Notes: generated from the letters alone by a model not told the origin. Positions 41,173-50,464 are shown, counted from the first letter of the stretch. The stretch is 64,000 nucleotides of DNA from Streptomyces goshikiensis (GCF_014650555.1 NZ_BMVE01000008.1:62001-126000); one strand, 5' to 3'. Numbers and translations: made by a program.

Positions 41173-42537
41173 ATGGGCGCCGCGATGCGTTCGGAGACGG
41201 AGAGCGGGCGCGCCGCGGCGCGGGCGCTGCTGGGCGGCGCGCGCGCCGGCTTCGGCGGGGTGCGCCCGCCCGACCTGCCGGGGGCCTGGACGGCCTTCGA
41301 CGAGGAGGTCCGGCGCGTCCACTCCCGCTCGTACCCGCCCCCGCCCGGCACCCGGCTCGAAACCCGGCTCTGCGACCCCGACGGGCACGTCCGCGAGGCC
41401 GCGCTGCGGGATCCGAAGGCGCCGCTGCCGCTCGTGGCGATCCGGTGCGCCGACTGGGTCCCGGCGGTGCGTGACCTCGCCCGGCAGGTCCTCGCCGGGG
41501 CGCTCGCCGCCGACCCCGGGCGGACCCTGACCTCCCTCGTGCCGCTCGTCCTGAGGCTGGGCCGGCGCGAGCAGGGGAGCTGGGCGCTGGAGCTGTTCGA
41601 CACCGCGCTGCGCGCGCAGGAGCCGGTCCTCGCCCCGTGGGCCCGCCCGGCGCGCCCCGCGCGCTGGGGGCGCCCCGCGCGGCCCGCGCGCACCCTGACC
41701 GGCGAGGTGCCCGACACCGTCATGGCCTGGCTGCGGCGCAGCGGGGACCTGCAGGTCCGGCGGTACGCCGCCCGGCTCACCCTCGAATCCGGGCAGTTCG
41801 GCGTACGGGAGCTCGCCCGGCGGGCCGCCGTGGAGTCCGATCCGCTGACGAGCCGGCTGTGGGCGGAGGCGGCGATGGCCGCGATGGCCGCCGACGGGCC
41901 GGACGGCGGGCCCGATGACGAGGCGGTCGACACCCTGCTCGGCGGACACGTCCCGATGGTCCGCGCCTGCGGGGTCACCGCCCTGCGCCGGGCCGGCCGG
42001 GCCGCGGAGGCCGCGCGGCACCTCACCGACCGCTCGGCCCTCGTACGGGCCTGCGCGCGCTGGGCGGTCAAACAGGCCGGGGGCGACCCGTACGCGCTCT
42101 GCCGCGAGCTGATCGAGGACCCGGAGCGGGTCTTCCCGTACGCCGTGACCGGCTTCGCCGAGTGCGCCGGGCGCGCGGACGCGCCGCTGCTGCGCGCGCT
42201 CCTGGACCACCCCGCCGGGGCGGTCCGGGCGGCGGCGCTGGCCGGGCTGCGCCCGCTGGAGGGGCCGGTGGACGTCGAGCGGCTGCTGCCGCTGCTGGAC
42301 GACCTCTCGGCGTCGGTGGCCCGCGAGGCCGCGCTGTGCCTGTTGTCCTCGGCCGTACGGCTGGACGCCGCCCCGCTGGAGGCCCGGCTCGGCGCCGACC
42401 GGCCCGCCCACACCCGCCGGGCCGCGTTCCGGCTGCTGCGCGCCCGGGGCGGGGCGGCCGCGCTGCGGGCCTCCCGCGCGCTGGCCCGGGACCCGGACCC
42501 GTCGCTGCGCGCGCTCGCGCTGGGACCGGGCGGGTGA
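41173..42537 (+). CDS. HEAT-repeat protein
   Basis: A 454-aa all-helical repeat protein. At least seven HEAT/PBS-lyase-like helical pairs are visible (LCDPDGHVREAALRDP, CADWVPAVRDLARQVLAG, RSGDLQVRRYAARLTL, LLDHPAGAVRAAALAGL, LLDDLSASVAREAALCLL, RDPDPSLRALAL). An unusual insertion around residues 155-178 is built of repeated Pro-Ala-Arg (WARPARPARWGRPARPAR). Likely a protein-protein scaffold; partner unknown. ATG 41173 with GGGGAGG upstream. Confidence 0.83.
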   Translation: MGAAMRSETESGRAAARALLGGARAGFGGVRPPDLPGAWTAFDEEVRRVHSRSYPPPPGTRLETRLCDPDGHVREAALRDPKAPLPLVAIRCADWVPAVRDLARQVLAGALAADPGRTLTSLVPLVLRLGRREQGSWALELFDTALRAQEPVLAPWARPARPARWGRPARPARTLTGEVPDTVMAWLRRSGDLQVRRYAARLTLESGQFGVRELARRAAVESDPLTSRLWAEAAMAAMAADGPDGGPDDEAVDTLLGGHVPMVRACGVTALRRAGRAAEAARHLTDRSALVRACARWAVKQAGGDPYALCRELIEDPERVFPYAVTGFAECAGRADAPLLRALLDHPAGAVRAAALAGLRPLEGPVDVERLLPLLDDLSASVAREAALCLLSSAVRLDAAPLEARLGADRPAHTRRAAFRLLRARGGAAALRASRALARDPDPSLRALALGPGG

Positions 42538-42602
42538 CGTTCGCGGCCGGAACGCGGCGGCCTGCCCGCGCCGGCGCCCGGTCTCCCCGTACCGTCTGAC
42601 GC

Positions 42603-43292
42603 GTGCTGCGTACCGCTCTCGTCACCGGCTCGCTGATCGTCGCCTCCCTGCTCCCCCACGGCCGCGGCCCGCTGCCGGAGCGCCTCGCCGACACCGGCGG
42701 CGGAAGTCAGCTCATCACCGCCGTCGCCCCCGCCCCCGGGTCCACGACCGGGCGCCTGACCTGGTGGGACCGGCGGGCGGGGCGCTGGTACAAGGCGGGC
42801 ACCGCCGAGGCCCGCTTCGGCGCGAACGGGCTCACCGAGGGCGCGACCCGCACGCAGGGCACGAACACCACTCCGGCCGGGCTGTACGCGCTGCCGTTCG
42901 CCTTCGGGATCCGGTCGGCGCCGGCCGGGACGGACTACCCCTACCGGCGGGTGACGGACCGTTCGTGGTGGTGCCAGGACAACGCGTCGGGCAGCTACAA
43001 CCGTTGGGTGGAGCCGCTGCCGGCCGACTGCGCCCCGGGCGAGGCCGAGCACCTGGTGACGTACGAGAGGCAGTACGCGCACGCCCTGCTGATCGCCTTC
43101 AACTACGAGCGCCCGGTACGGGGCCGGGGCGCGGGCATCTTCCTGCACGTCAACGGCAAGGGCGCGACGGCCGGCTGCGTGTCCGTGCCGGAGCCGGCCA
43201 TGCGGGCCGTGCTGCGCTGGGCCGACCCGCGCCGCCGCCCGCACATCGCGATCGGCACGGAGTCCGGGGCGCTGGCGGTCACCCGCTACTGA
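42603..43292 (+). CDS. L,D-transpeptidase-like (YkuD) protein
   Basis: 229 aa with an N-terminal signal-like hydrophobic stretch (ALVTGSLIVASLL) and a YkuD-type catalytic region GIFLHVNGKGATAGCVSVPE, in which H182 and C192 fit the HxxxxGxxxxGCVS active site. Such enzymes form 3-3 crosslinks in peptidoglycan or trim it. No LysM or PASTA binding module is present. GTG start 42603. The last 14 bases overlap the convergent membrane gene. Confidence 0.85.
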   Translation: MLRTALVTGSLIVASLLPHGRGPLPERLADTGGGSQLITAVAPAPGSTTGRLTWWDRRAGRWYKAGTAEARFGANGLTEGATRTQGTNTTPAGLYALPFAFGIRSAPAGTDYPYRRVTDRSWWCQDNASGSYNRWVEPLPADCAPGEAEHLVTYERQYAHALLIAFNYERPVRGRGAGIFLHVNGKGATAGCVSVPEPAMRAVLRWADPRRRPHIAIGTESGALAVTRY

Positions 43293-44112
43293 GGACCTCG
43301 CCGCTCTCGGCGCTCTCGGCGCTCTCGCCGCCCTCGGCGGGCGCCCGGCGGCGCGGGCGGCCCCGGTTGCGGCCGCGCCGGATGCGCGTGCGGCTCACGC
43401 CCAGCCGCCGCAGGGCCTCCGGATCGCGGGCCTCCAGCGCGGTGAGCGCCGGGTGGGTCAGGCTCACGTCCCGCGCGATGTCGGCGTCGGCCGTCCAGCC
43501 GGTCCCGCGGGACCGGTTGTGGACGGGGAACCAGATCACCTGGGCGATCAGCGCGGTCCAGGCGGCCCAGGCGGCCGCCCATTCGGCATCGCCCGCGGGC
43601 CGCAGCGCCATCAGGCCGAAGACGCAGAAGAGCATCTCGGCCATGACCAGGTACAGCCCGGCCATCACCGGGCGGCCGGGCTCGCGGACCTTGAGGAGGG
43701 CCGGGCGGGCCGCCCGCAACTCCGCGAGGGCCGCCGCGAATCCGGCGTCCCGCGCCTCGACGTTGCCGAGGGTCGCGGGGGCGGTCCGGCGCAGCAGGGC
43801 GGCCAGCAGGGCCTCCGGCACGGGGTGGCCGGGGACCCGTGCGGGGTCCGAGACCGCCGGGGAAGGGCTCAGGCTGCCGCGGTGGTTGACGGTGACGAGC
43901 CCGTCGAGGACCAGGCGCGCGGCGGCCGCCTGGGTCGTGTCGTACGGCCACCAGCGGCCCATGACCGCCTGGTACGGATCGGCCAGGACGGCCGCCCACC
44001 GGTCGAGGGCGCGCCGCTGCCGCGCCGCGGTGCGCCGCCGGAGCAAGCCGGTCAGCCCGTACAGCGCCGCTGTGACGGGCACGGCGACACTGGCGAGGGC
44101 GTAGGCATGCAC
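43279..44112 (-). CDS. Membrane protein with N- and C-terminal spans, unknown family
   Basis: 277 aa. An N-terminal span (ALASVAVPVTAALYGLTGLL) is followed by a basic stretch, a soluble middle (about 60-145), two central spans (MAGLYLVMAEMLFCVFGLMAL and AAAWAAWTALIAQVIWFPV) and a highly basic then Glu/Ser-rich tail (RTRIRRGRNRGRPRRRAPAE...GESAESAESGE). The tail looks RNA- or lipid-interacting but this is speculation. The GTG start at 44112 is the only good option. It overlaps the transpeptidase gene by 14 bases at the 3' ends. Confidence 0.75.
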   Translation of the reverse strand: MHAYALASVAVPVTAALYGLTGLLRRRTAARQRRALDRWAAVLADPYQAVMGRWWPYDTTQAAAARLVLDGLVTVNHRGSLSPSPAVSDPARVPGHPVPEALLAALLRRTAPATLGNVEARDAGFAAALAELRAARPALLKVREPGRPVMAGLYLVMAEMLFCVFGLMALRPAGDAEWAAAWAAWTALIAQVIWFPVHNRSRGTGWTADADIARDVSLTHPALTALEARDPEALRRLGVSRTRIRRGRNRGRPRRRAPAEGGESAESAESGEVLSSG

Positions 44113-44164
44113 ATGCCGAGCGTAGGGCGCGGCACCGGGCGGGGTACACCGCTTATCGGCGCGC

Positions 44165-44701
44165 TCAGCCCTCCTTCTGGGCCAGCCTCAGCAGGTGGTC
44201 GGCCAGGGCCTGGCCGCCGACCGGGTCGCGGCTGATCAGCATCAGGGTGTCGTCGCCCGCGATGGTGCCGAGGATCGCCCGGAGTTCGGCCTGGTCGATC
44301 GCCGAGGCGAGGAACTGGGCCGCGCCGGGCGGGGTGCGCAGGACCACGAGGTTCGCGGAGGCCTCCGCCGAGATCAGCAGCTCCCCGGAGAGGCGCCGCA
44401 TGCGCTCCTCCTTCGCCGACTCGCCGAGCGGGGCCTGCGGGGTGCGGAAGCCGCCCTCGCTGGGGACCGCGTAGATCAGCTCGCCGCCGGTGTTGCGGAT
44501 CTTCACCGCGCCCAGCTCGTCGAGGTCGCGGCTGAGCGTCGCCTGGGTGACGCTCAGGCCGTCGTCGGCGAGCAGTTTCGCCAGCTGGCTCTGGGAGCGG
44601 ACCGGCTGCCGGTTGAGGATGTCCACGATCCGGCGGTGGCGGGCGGTGCGGGTCTGCGGGACGGACGGGCCGTTCTGCTCGTGTTCCTGCGCCTGACTCA
44701 T
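44165..44701 (-). CDS. argR: Arginine repressor ArgR
   Basis: 178 aa. The N-terminal winged helix (about 20-90, with RSQSQLAKLLADDGLSVTQA and LSRDLDELGAVKIR) binds ARG boxes. The C-terminal hexamerisation/arginine-binding domain includes LRTPPGAAQFLASAIDQ and the L-arginine site GTIAGDDTLMLI. Last gene of argCJBDR, seven bases after argD. The arrangement implies self-limiting control of the whole cluster and of argG. Confidence 0.96.
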   Translation of the reverse strand: MSQAQEHEQNGPSVPQTRTARHRRIVDILNRQPVRSQSQLAKLLADDGLSVTQATLSRDLDELGAVKIRNTGGELIYAVPSEGGFRTPQAPLGESAKEERMRRLSGELLISAEASANLVVLRTPPGAAQFLASAIDQAELRAILGTIAGDDTLMLISRDPVGGQALADHLLRLAQKEG

Positions 44702-44708
44702 CGTCGTC

Positions 44709-45932
44709 TCATTCCCCGGTTGCTCCGTCCCCGTTGGCCGCGTTCTCGGCAGCGCTCCTGGCCGCCTCCAGGATGCCGGGCAGCGCCCGGACGAACGCGT
44801 CCGCCTCGGCCTCGGTGAGGACGTACGGGGGCATCAGCCGTACGACGTCGGGGGCGGGCGCGTTGACCAGGAAGCCGGCGTCCTGAGCCGCCTGCTGCAC
44901 CTGAGGTGCGAGGGGCTCGGTCAGCACGATACCCAGCAGAAGGCCCGCACCGCGGACATGGGAGACGAGCCCACTTCCGGAGGCCTCGATTCCGGAGCGC
45001 AGCCGCTCGCCCCGCGCCTTGACCTGGTCGAGCAGCCCGTCGGCGGCGATGGTGTCGATCACGGCGAGGCCGGCGGCGCAGGCGACCGGGTTCCCGCCGA
45101 AGGTGGTGCCGTGCTGGCCGGGCCGGAGCAGGTCCGCGGCCGGCCCGAAGGCGGCGACGGCGCCGATCGGCAGCCCGCCGCCGAGCCCCTTGGCGAGGGT
45201 GACGAGGTCGGGCTCGACGCCCTCGTGGGCCTGGTGCTCGAACCACTGGCCGCAGCGCCCGATGCCGGTCTGGACCTCGTCGAGGACGAGGAGGGTGCCG
45301 GTGGCCCGGGTGATCTCGCGGGCGGCCGTCAGATATCCGGCGGGCGGTACGACGACGCCGTTCTCGCCCTGGACCGGCTCGATGACCACGAGGGCCGTCT
45401 CCTCGGTGACGGCGGCCCGCAGGGCCTCCGCGTCTCCGTACGGGACGTGCGTGACGTCGCCGGGCAGCGGCAGGAACGGCCCCTGCTTCGCGGGCTGGCC
45501 GGTGAGCGCGAGGGCGCCCATGGTCCGGCCGTGGAAGCCGCCGTCGGTGGCGACCATGTGGCTCCGCCCGGTCAGCCGGCCGATCTTGAAGGCGGCCTCG
45601 ACGGCCTCGGCGCCCGAGTTGCAGAAGAAGACCCGGCCGGGGCGGCCGAAGAGCTGGAGCAGCCGCTCGCCGAGCGCGAGGACGGGCTCGGAGGCGTACA
45701 GGTTGGAGACGTGGCCGAGGGTGGTGATCTGCCGCGTCACGGCGGAGACGATCGCCGGGTGGGCGTGGCCGAGGGCGTTGACCGCGATGCCGCCGACGAA
45801 GTCGGTGTACTGCCGGCCGTCGGCGTCCCAGACCTGGGCGCCTTCGCCGCGTACGAGGGCCAGCGCGGGCGTGCCGTAGTTGTTGGTCAGGGCGCCCTGC
45901 CAGCGGGCGGCGAATTCCTGGTTGCCGGTCAT
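44709..45932 (-). CDS. argD: Acetylornithine aminotransferase
   Basis: A 407-aa class III PLP aminotransferase converting N-acetylglutamate semialdehyde to N-acetylornithine. PLP-site features: VFFCNSGAEAVEAAFKIGR, LLVLDEVQTGIGRCG (D-E-V-Q) and the Schiff-base lysine in DLVTLAKGLGGGLPIGA. ATG 45932 overlaps the argB TGA by four bases. Confidence 0.97.
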   Translation of the reverse strand: MTGNQEFAARWQGALTNNYGTPALALVRGEGAQVWDADGRQYTDFVGGIAVNALGHAHPAIVSAVTRQITTLGHVSNLYASEPVLALGERLLQLFGRPGRVFFCNSGAEAVEAAFKIGRLTGRSHMVATDGGFHGRTMGALALTGQPAKQGPFLPLPGDVTHVPYGDAEALRAAVTEETALVVIEPVQGENGVVVPPAGYLTAAREITRATGTLLVLDEVQTGIGRCGQWFEHQAHEGVEPDLVTLAKGLGGGLPIGAVAAFGPAADLLRPGQHGTTFGGNPVACAAGLAVIDTIAADGLLDQVKARGERLRSGIEASGSGLVSHVRGAGLLLGIVLTEPLAPQVQQAAQDAGFLVNAPAPDVVRLMPPYVLTEAEADAFVRALPGILEAARSAAENAANGDGATGE

Positions 45933-46897
45933 GCGGGTTCCCCTCCCAGTGCGTCGGGCACGACCATCGTGCCGATTCCCTCGTCCGTGAAGATCTCCAG
46001 CAGGATCGAGTGCTGGACCCGGCCGTCGATCACGCGGGCGGTCGTCACGCCGTTGCGCACGGCGTGCAGGCAGCCCTCCATCTTGGGCGCCATGCCGCTG
46101 GACAGCTCCGGCAGCAGTTTCTCCAGCTCGCTGACGGTGAGACGGCTGATGACCTCGTCACTGCTGGGCCAGTCCGCGTACAGGCCCTCGACGTCGGTGA
46201 GGACCATCAGCGTCTCGGCGCCGAGGGCGGCGGCGAGCGCCGCGGCCGCCGTGTCCGCGTTGACGTTGTACACGTGGTGGTCGTCGGCGCTGCGCGCGAT
46301 GGAGGAGATGACCGGGATCCGGCCGTCCGCCAGCAGCGCCTCGATCGCGCCGGTGTCGATGGCGGTGATCTCGCCGACCCGGCCGATGTCGACGCGCTCT
46401 CCGCCGATCTCCGGGGTGTGCTTGGTGGCGGTGATGGTGTGGGCGTCCTCGCCCGTCATGCCGACGGCGAGCGGCCCGTGCTGGTTGAGCAGCCCGACCA
46501 GCTCGCGCTGGACCTGGCCCGCCAGGACCATCCGTACGATGTCCATCGCCTCCGGGGTGGTGACCCGCAGGCCCGCCTTGAACTCGCTGACCAGGCCCTG
46601 CTTGTCCAGCTGGGCGTTGATCTGCGGGCCGCCGCCGTGCACGACGACCGGCTTGAGGCCGGCCTGGCGCAGGAAGACCACGTCCTGGGCGAAGGCCGCC
46701 TTGAGGTCCTCGTCGATCATGGCGTTGCCGCCGAACTTGATGACGACGACCTTGCCGTTGTGGCGGGTGAGCCAGGGCAGGGCCTCGATGAGGATCTGCG
46801 CCTTGGGGAGCGCGGTGTGCTTGCGGGCGGTGGTGCCGGGCTGCCCGGCCTTGCCGCCCTGGTCGCCGTGTTCGACGTGTTCGCTGTGATCGCTCAT
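45929..46897 (-). CDS. argB: Acetylglutamate kinase
   Basis: A 322-aa amino-acid kinase phosphorylating N-acetylglutamate; in actinobacteria it is the arginine-feedback-sensitive step. Signatures: VVVIKFGGNAM (ATP lysine and Gly loop), VVVHGGGPQIN, VYNVNADTAAAALAAALGAE and LMVLTDVEGLY. The N-terminal 30 residues are a His/Gly-rich extension, longer than usual. ATG 46897 overlaps the argJ stop (ATGA). Confidence 0.97.
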   Translation of the reverse strand: MSDHSEHVEHGDQGGKAGQPGTTARKHTALPKAQILIEALPWLTRHNGKVVVIKFGGNAMIDEDLKAAFAQDVVFLRQAGLKPVVVHGGGPQINAQLDKQGLVSEFKAGLRVTTPEAMDIVRMVLAGQVQRELVGLLNQHGPLAVGMTGEDAHTITATKHTPEIGGERVDIGRVGEITAIDTGAIEALLADGRIPVISSIARSADDHHVYNVNADTAAAALAAALGAETLMVLTDVEGLYADWPSSDEVISRLTVSELEKLLPELSSGMAPKMEGCLHAVRNGVTTARVIDGRVQHSILLEIFTDEGIGTMVVPDALGGEPA

Positions 46898-48051
46898 GAC
46901 GAGTACGCGCTGTTCTCGTGGACGTACTCGGCGGTCAGGTCGTTGGCCCAGATGACGGCGGACTCGCCGCCGGTGGCCAGGTCGGCGGTGATGCGGACCT
47001 CGCGGCCCTTCATCGAGACCAGGTCGCGGTCCTCGCCCACCGAACCGTTCTTGCAGACCCAGACGCCGTTGATGGCGACGTTCAGACGGTCCGGGTCGAA
47101 GGCGGCCTTGGTCGTGCCGATGGCGGAGAGCACCCGGCCCCAGTTCGGGTCCTCGCCGTGGATGGCGCACTTGAGCAGGTTGTTCCGGGCGATGGACCGG
47201 CCGACCTCGACCGCGTCGTCCTCGTCGGCCGCGCCGATGACCTCGATGCGGATGTCCTTGCTGGCGCCCTCGGCGTCGCCGATCAGCTGGCGGGCGAGGT
47301 CGTCGCAGACCGTGCGCACGGCCTCCGCGAAGGCCTCGTACGCGGGGACCTCGCCGGAGGCTCCGGAGGCGAGCAGCAGCACCGTGTCGTTGGTGGACAT
47401 GCAGCCGTCGGAGTCGACCCGGTCGAAGGTGGTGCGGGTGGCGGAGCGCAGCGCCCGGTCGAGGGTGGCGCTGTCCAGGTCGGCGTCGGTGGTCAGGACG
47501 ACCAGCATGGTGGCCAGGCCGGGGGCGAGCATGCCCGCGCCCTTGGCCATGCCGCCGACGGTCCAGCCGCCCTCGGACACGGTGGCCGTCTTGTGCACGG
47601 TGTCGGTGGTCTTGATGGCGACGGCGGCGTCCTCGCCGCCGTCGGCGGTGAGCGCGGCGACCGCGGTGTCGATGCCGGGGAGCAGCTTGTCCATGGGGAG
47701 CAGGACGCCGATCAGGCCCGTGGAGGCGACGGCGACCTCGCCGGCGTTGTGCTCGCCGCCGAGGGCCTCGGCGACCTTCTCGGCGGTGGCGTGGGTGTCC
47801 TGGAAGCCCTTGGGGCCGGTGCAGGCGTTGGCACCGCCGGAGTTGAGGACCACCGCGCTGACGATGCCGCCGCGCAGGACCTGCTCGGACCAGTGGACCG
47901 GCGCGGCCTTGACGCGGTTGGAGGTGAAGACGCCCGCGGCGGCCAGACGCGGCCCGTTGTTGACCACGAGGGCCAGGTCCGGGTTGCCGTTCGCCTTGAT
48001 CCCGGCGGCGATGCCCGCCGCCGTGAACCCCTGTGCTGCCGTGACACTCAC
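46894..48051 (-). CDS. argJ: Ornithine acetyltransferase / N-acetylglutamate synthase
   Basis: A 385-aa bifunctional ArgJ enabling the recycling (cyclic) arginine pathway. It self-cleaves between Ala and Thr in the sequence APGLATMLVVLTTDAD, the Thr becoming the nucleophile of the beta-chain. KATVSEGGWTVGGMAKGAG and LKCAIHGEDPNWGR are other family segments. GTG start 48051 with GAGGAG five bases upstream. 91 bases separate it from argC. Confidence 0.97.
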   Translation of the reverse strand: MSVTAAQGFTAAGIAAGIKANGNPDLALVVNNGPRLAAAGVFTSNRVKAAPVHWSEQVLRGGIVSAVVLNSGGANACTGPKGFQDTHATAEKVAEALGGEHNAGEVAVASTGLIGVLLPMDKLLPGIDTAVAALTADGGEDAAVAIKTTDTVHKTATVSEGGWTVGGMAKGAGMLAPGLATMLVVLTTDADLDSATLDRALRSATRTTFDRVDSDGCMSTNDTVLLLASGASGEVPAYEAFAEAVRTVCDDLARQLIGDAEGASKDIRIEVIGAADEDDAVEVGRSIARNNLLKCAIHGEDPNWGRVLSAIGTTKAAFDPDRLNVAINGVWVCKNGSVGEDRDLVSMKGREVRITADLATGGESAVIWANDLTAEYVHENSAYSS

Positions 48052-48142
48052 TGCGTCTCCTCCTCGTTCGCTTCTCCGCCCGCGCTGCGCGCACCCGCGG
48101 CCGTCGTCGTTGCCCGCAGCCCGGTGGCTGCGCCTGCGTCGC

Positions 48143-49171
48143 TCACGGAGCGACTCCGATCGTCGAAAGGCCCAGGCCCTCGTGGAGGCCCAGGGCGATG
48201 TTCATGCTCTGGACGGCGCCGCCGGCGGTGCCCTTGGTGAGGTTGTCGATGGCGCTGATGGCGATGATGCGCCCGGCGGCCTCGTCGTAGGCGACCTGGA
48301 TCTGAACGGCGTTGGAACCGTAGACCGACGCCGTGGCGGGCCACTGGCCCTCGGGCAGCAGGTGGACGAACGGCTCGTCGGCGTACGCCTTCTCGTACGC
48401 GGCGCGCACCGATTCGGCCGTGGTGCCCGGGCGGGCCTTCGCGGAGCAGGTGGCGAGGATGCCGCGGGGCATCGGCGCGAGGGTCGGGGTGAACGACACG
48501 CTGACGCGCTGTCCCGCCAGCGGGCTCAGGTTCTGGATCATCTCCGGGATGTGGCGGTGGCCGCCGCCGACGCCGTACGGGGTCATGGAGCCCATCACCT
48601 CGGAGCCCAGCAGGTTCGCCTTGGGCGCCTTGCCCGCGCCGGAGGTGCCGGAGGCGGCGACGATCACGGCCTCGGGCTCGGCGAGCCGCGCCCCGTACGC
48701 CGGGAAGAGGGCGAGCGAGACGGCGGTGGGATAGCAGCCGGGGACGGCGATCCGCTTGGACCCGGCCAGCGCGGCGCGGGCGCCCGGGAGCTCGGGCAGG
48801 CCGTAGGGCCAGGTCCCGGCGTGCGGGGCGCCGTAGAACCTGTCCCAGTCGGCGGAGTCCTTGAGGCGGTGGTCGGCGCCCATGTCGACGACGAGGACCT
48901 CGTCGCCGAGCTGGGCGGCGACGGCGGCGGACTGACCGTGCGGCAGGGCGAGGAACACGACATCATGTCCCGAGAGCACCTCGGCGGTGGTCGCCTCCAG
49001 GGTGCGGCCGGCGAGCGGGACGAGGTGCGGCTGGAGCGGACCGAGGGGCTGCCCGGCGTTGGAGTTCGCGGTCAGCGCGCCGATCTCCACCTCGGGGTGC
49101 GAGAGCAGCAGGCGCAGTACCTCACCGCCCGCGTACCCGCTCGCCCCGGCCACCGCTGCACGAACCACCAT
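48143..49171 (-). CDS. argC: N-acetyl-gamma-glutamyl-phosphate reductase
   Basis: A 342-aa NADPH-dependent reductase. N-terminal Rossmann loop AAVAGASGYAGGEVLRLL; catalytic cysteine in VPGCYPTAVSLALFP; the second half carries the conserved GVGGGHRHIPEM. First gene of argCJBDR, starting at ATG 49171 with GAGGAG upstream. Its promoter (49196-49224) overlaps an ARG-box-like element. Confidence 0.97.
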   Translation of the reverse strand: MVVRAAVAGASGYAGGEVLRLLLSHPEVEIGALTANSNAGQPLGPLQPHLVPLAGRTLEATTAEVLSGHDVVFLALPHGQSAAVAAQLGDEVLVVDMGADHRLKDSADWDRFYGAPHAGTWPYGLPELPGARAALAGSKRIAVPGCYPTAVSLALFPAYGARLAEPEAVIVAASGTSGAGKAPKANLLGSEVMGSMTPYGVGGGHRHIPEMIQNLSPLAGQRVSVSFTPTLAPMPRGILATCSAKARPGTTAESVRAAYEKAYADEPFVHLLPEGQWPATASVYGSNAVQIQVAYDEAAGRIIAISAIDNLTKGTAGGAVQSMNIALGLHEGLGLSTIGVAP

Positions 49172-49195
49172 CGGACCCTCCTCGTCGATGGCATG

Positions 49196-49224
49196 ACTAT
49201 ACGTACCTACGCACGTTTATGCAA
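49196..49224 (-). promoter_or_regulatory. argC promoter with ARG-box-like element
   Basis: Minus strand: -35 TTGCAT (49224-49219), exactly 17 bases, -10 TATAGT (49201-49196). The TTGCATAAACGTGC and TATAGTCATGCC segments resemble the TGCATA/TATGCC half-sites found before argG. Confidence 0.65.
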
Positions 49225-49356
49225 CGCACTGCCGAGGGGCCCGTTTGGGCCTGCCGGACTGCGCGGGCGGGTGGGCGGCGGGAGGCTGGGGGCGGCGGGG
49301 TGGTCCGGCGTCGGGGCGCCGGGGGCCGCCCCGCCCTGTGAAGGAGTGTGATCCGC

Positions 49357-49812
49357 GTGGCACGGAACCGTCGGCTGATCCTGAGCCCGCCCGCCGAGGT
49401 GTGGCGGCTGCTGGCCGACGGCCGGCGGTACGGGGAGTGGGTCACGGGGACCCGGCAGGTCCTCGCCGCCGACCCGCACTGGCCGGCCGTGGGGGCCCGG
49501 CTGAAGGTCCGGGTCGGGGCCGGGCCGCTGACCCTGGACGACACGTGCGTGGTCCGCGTCTGCGAGCCGGAGCGGCGCCTGGAGCTGGAGGCGAAGGCCG
49601 AGCCGTTCGGCGCGGCGCGCATCGCCATGCGGCTGGAGCCCTGGGGCGGGAGCACCCTCTTCACCCTCGACTGGCACCCCCTGCGGGGCCCCGGCACCCG
49701 GATGCACGGGCTGCCCGTGGACTACGTCGTCGCCGTCCGCAACGGCATGATGCTGACGAAGCTGGCCCGGATCGCGGTGCGCGAGCACGCCGGGAACTCC
49801 CGGGTCGGGTGA
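49357..49812 (+). CDS. SRPBCC-family lipid/ligand-binding protein
   Basis: A 151-aa single START/SRPBCC-fold protein: the opening ARNRRLILSPPAEVWRLLAD (beta1-alpha1), then alternating strands with hydrophobic cavity residues and a long C-terminal helix (YVVAVRNGMMLTKLARIAV). These proteins bind hydrophobic ligands or act as cyclases; the role here is unknown. Start: GTG 49357, ten bases after AAGGAG; the GTG at 49348 is too close to that site. It is divergent from argC. Confidence 0.8.
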   Translation: MARNRRLILSPPAEVWRLLADGRRYGEWVTGTRQVLAADPHWPAVGARLKVRVGAGPLTLDDTCVVRVCEPERRLELEAKAEPFGAARIAMRLEPWGGSTLFTLDWHPLRGPGTRMHGLPVDYVVAVRNGMMLTKLARIAVREHAGNSRVG

Positions 49813-49888
49813 GGCCGTTCGCACCGGGGAGGCCGGGCCGGGCCGGGAAGGCGTCCGCCGGGCTCCGGCGGCGAGGCCTGCGGAGGCC

Positions 49889-50464
49889 TCAGGCGGGCGC
49901 CTGCAAGGACAGGTGCCAGCGGCCGGACCAGCCCGTCAGGGTGATCGTGGACAGGGGCCGGACGTCCACGTTCCAGTACGTCAGCGGGGGCGCCCCCAGC
50001 GCGTAGACCAGGGCCGCCCGGACCACCGCCGGCTCGGCCACCGCCACGATCGCCCCGCCGTCGTCCGCGGGCCGGGTGTCGAGCCAGCCGCCGATCCGGG
50101 AGATGAAGGCCAGCAGGGATTCCCCGCCGTGCGGGGCGGCCAGCGGGTCGCTCAGCCACAGCTCCACCGCCCCGGGCTCGCGGGCGGCCACCTCACCCAG
50201 GGTCAGCCCCCGCCAGCGCCCCATGTCGCAGTCGCGCAGCGCCGGCTGGGCGAGCGGGGCGTATCCGAGCGCCTGCCCGGTGGCCCGGCTGCGCGGGGTC
50301 GGCGAGCAGTAGCGGAGCTCGGCGGCGCCCAGCGGCACGAGGCCCCGCGCGGCGGATTCCACCGCGCGCCAGCCGGCCCCGTCCAGCGGGCGGTCGTCGT
50401 CGAAGCGCTCGGCGAGCAGCGGGGTACCACGCGCTGCCGCGACCAGCGAGACCCGAACGTGCAT
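49889..50464 (-). CDS. Histidine-phosphatase-fold protein lacking catalytic histidines
   Basis: A 191-aa protein resembling phosphoglycerate-mutase-like histidine phosphatases in its middle (LRYCSPTPRSRATGQALGY, RDCDMGRWRGLTLGEVAAREP, GGESLLAFISRIGGWLD). The N-terminal RHG motif is replaced by VAAARGTP (no His), and the second catalytic His (normally SHG) is replaced by VAVAEPAVV. It is therefore probably catalytically dead in the classical sense and may bind a ligand or partner. ATG 50464. Confidence 0.78.
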   Translation of the reverse strand: MHVRVSLVAAARGTPLLAERFDDDRPLDGAGWRAVESAARGLVPLGAAELRYCSPTPRSRATGQALGYAPLAQPALRDCDMGRWRGLTLGEVAAREPGAVELWLSDPLAAPHGGESLLAFISRIGGWLDTRPADDGGAIVAVAEPAVVRAALVYALGAPPLTYWNVDVRPLSTITLTGWSGRWHLSLQAPA

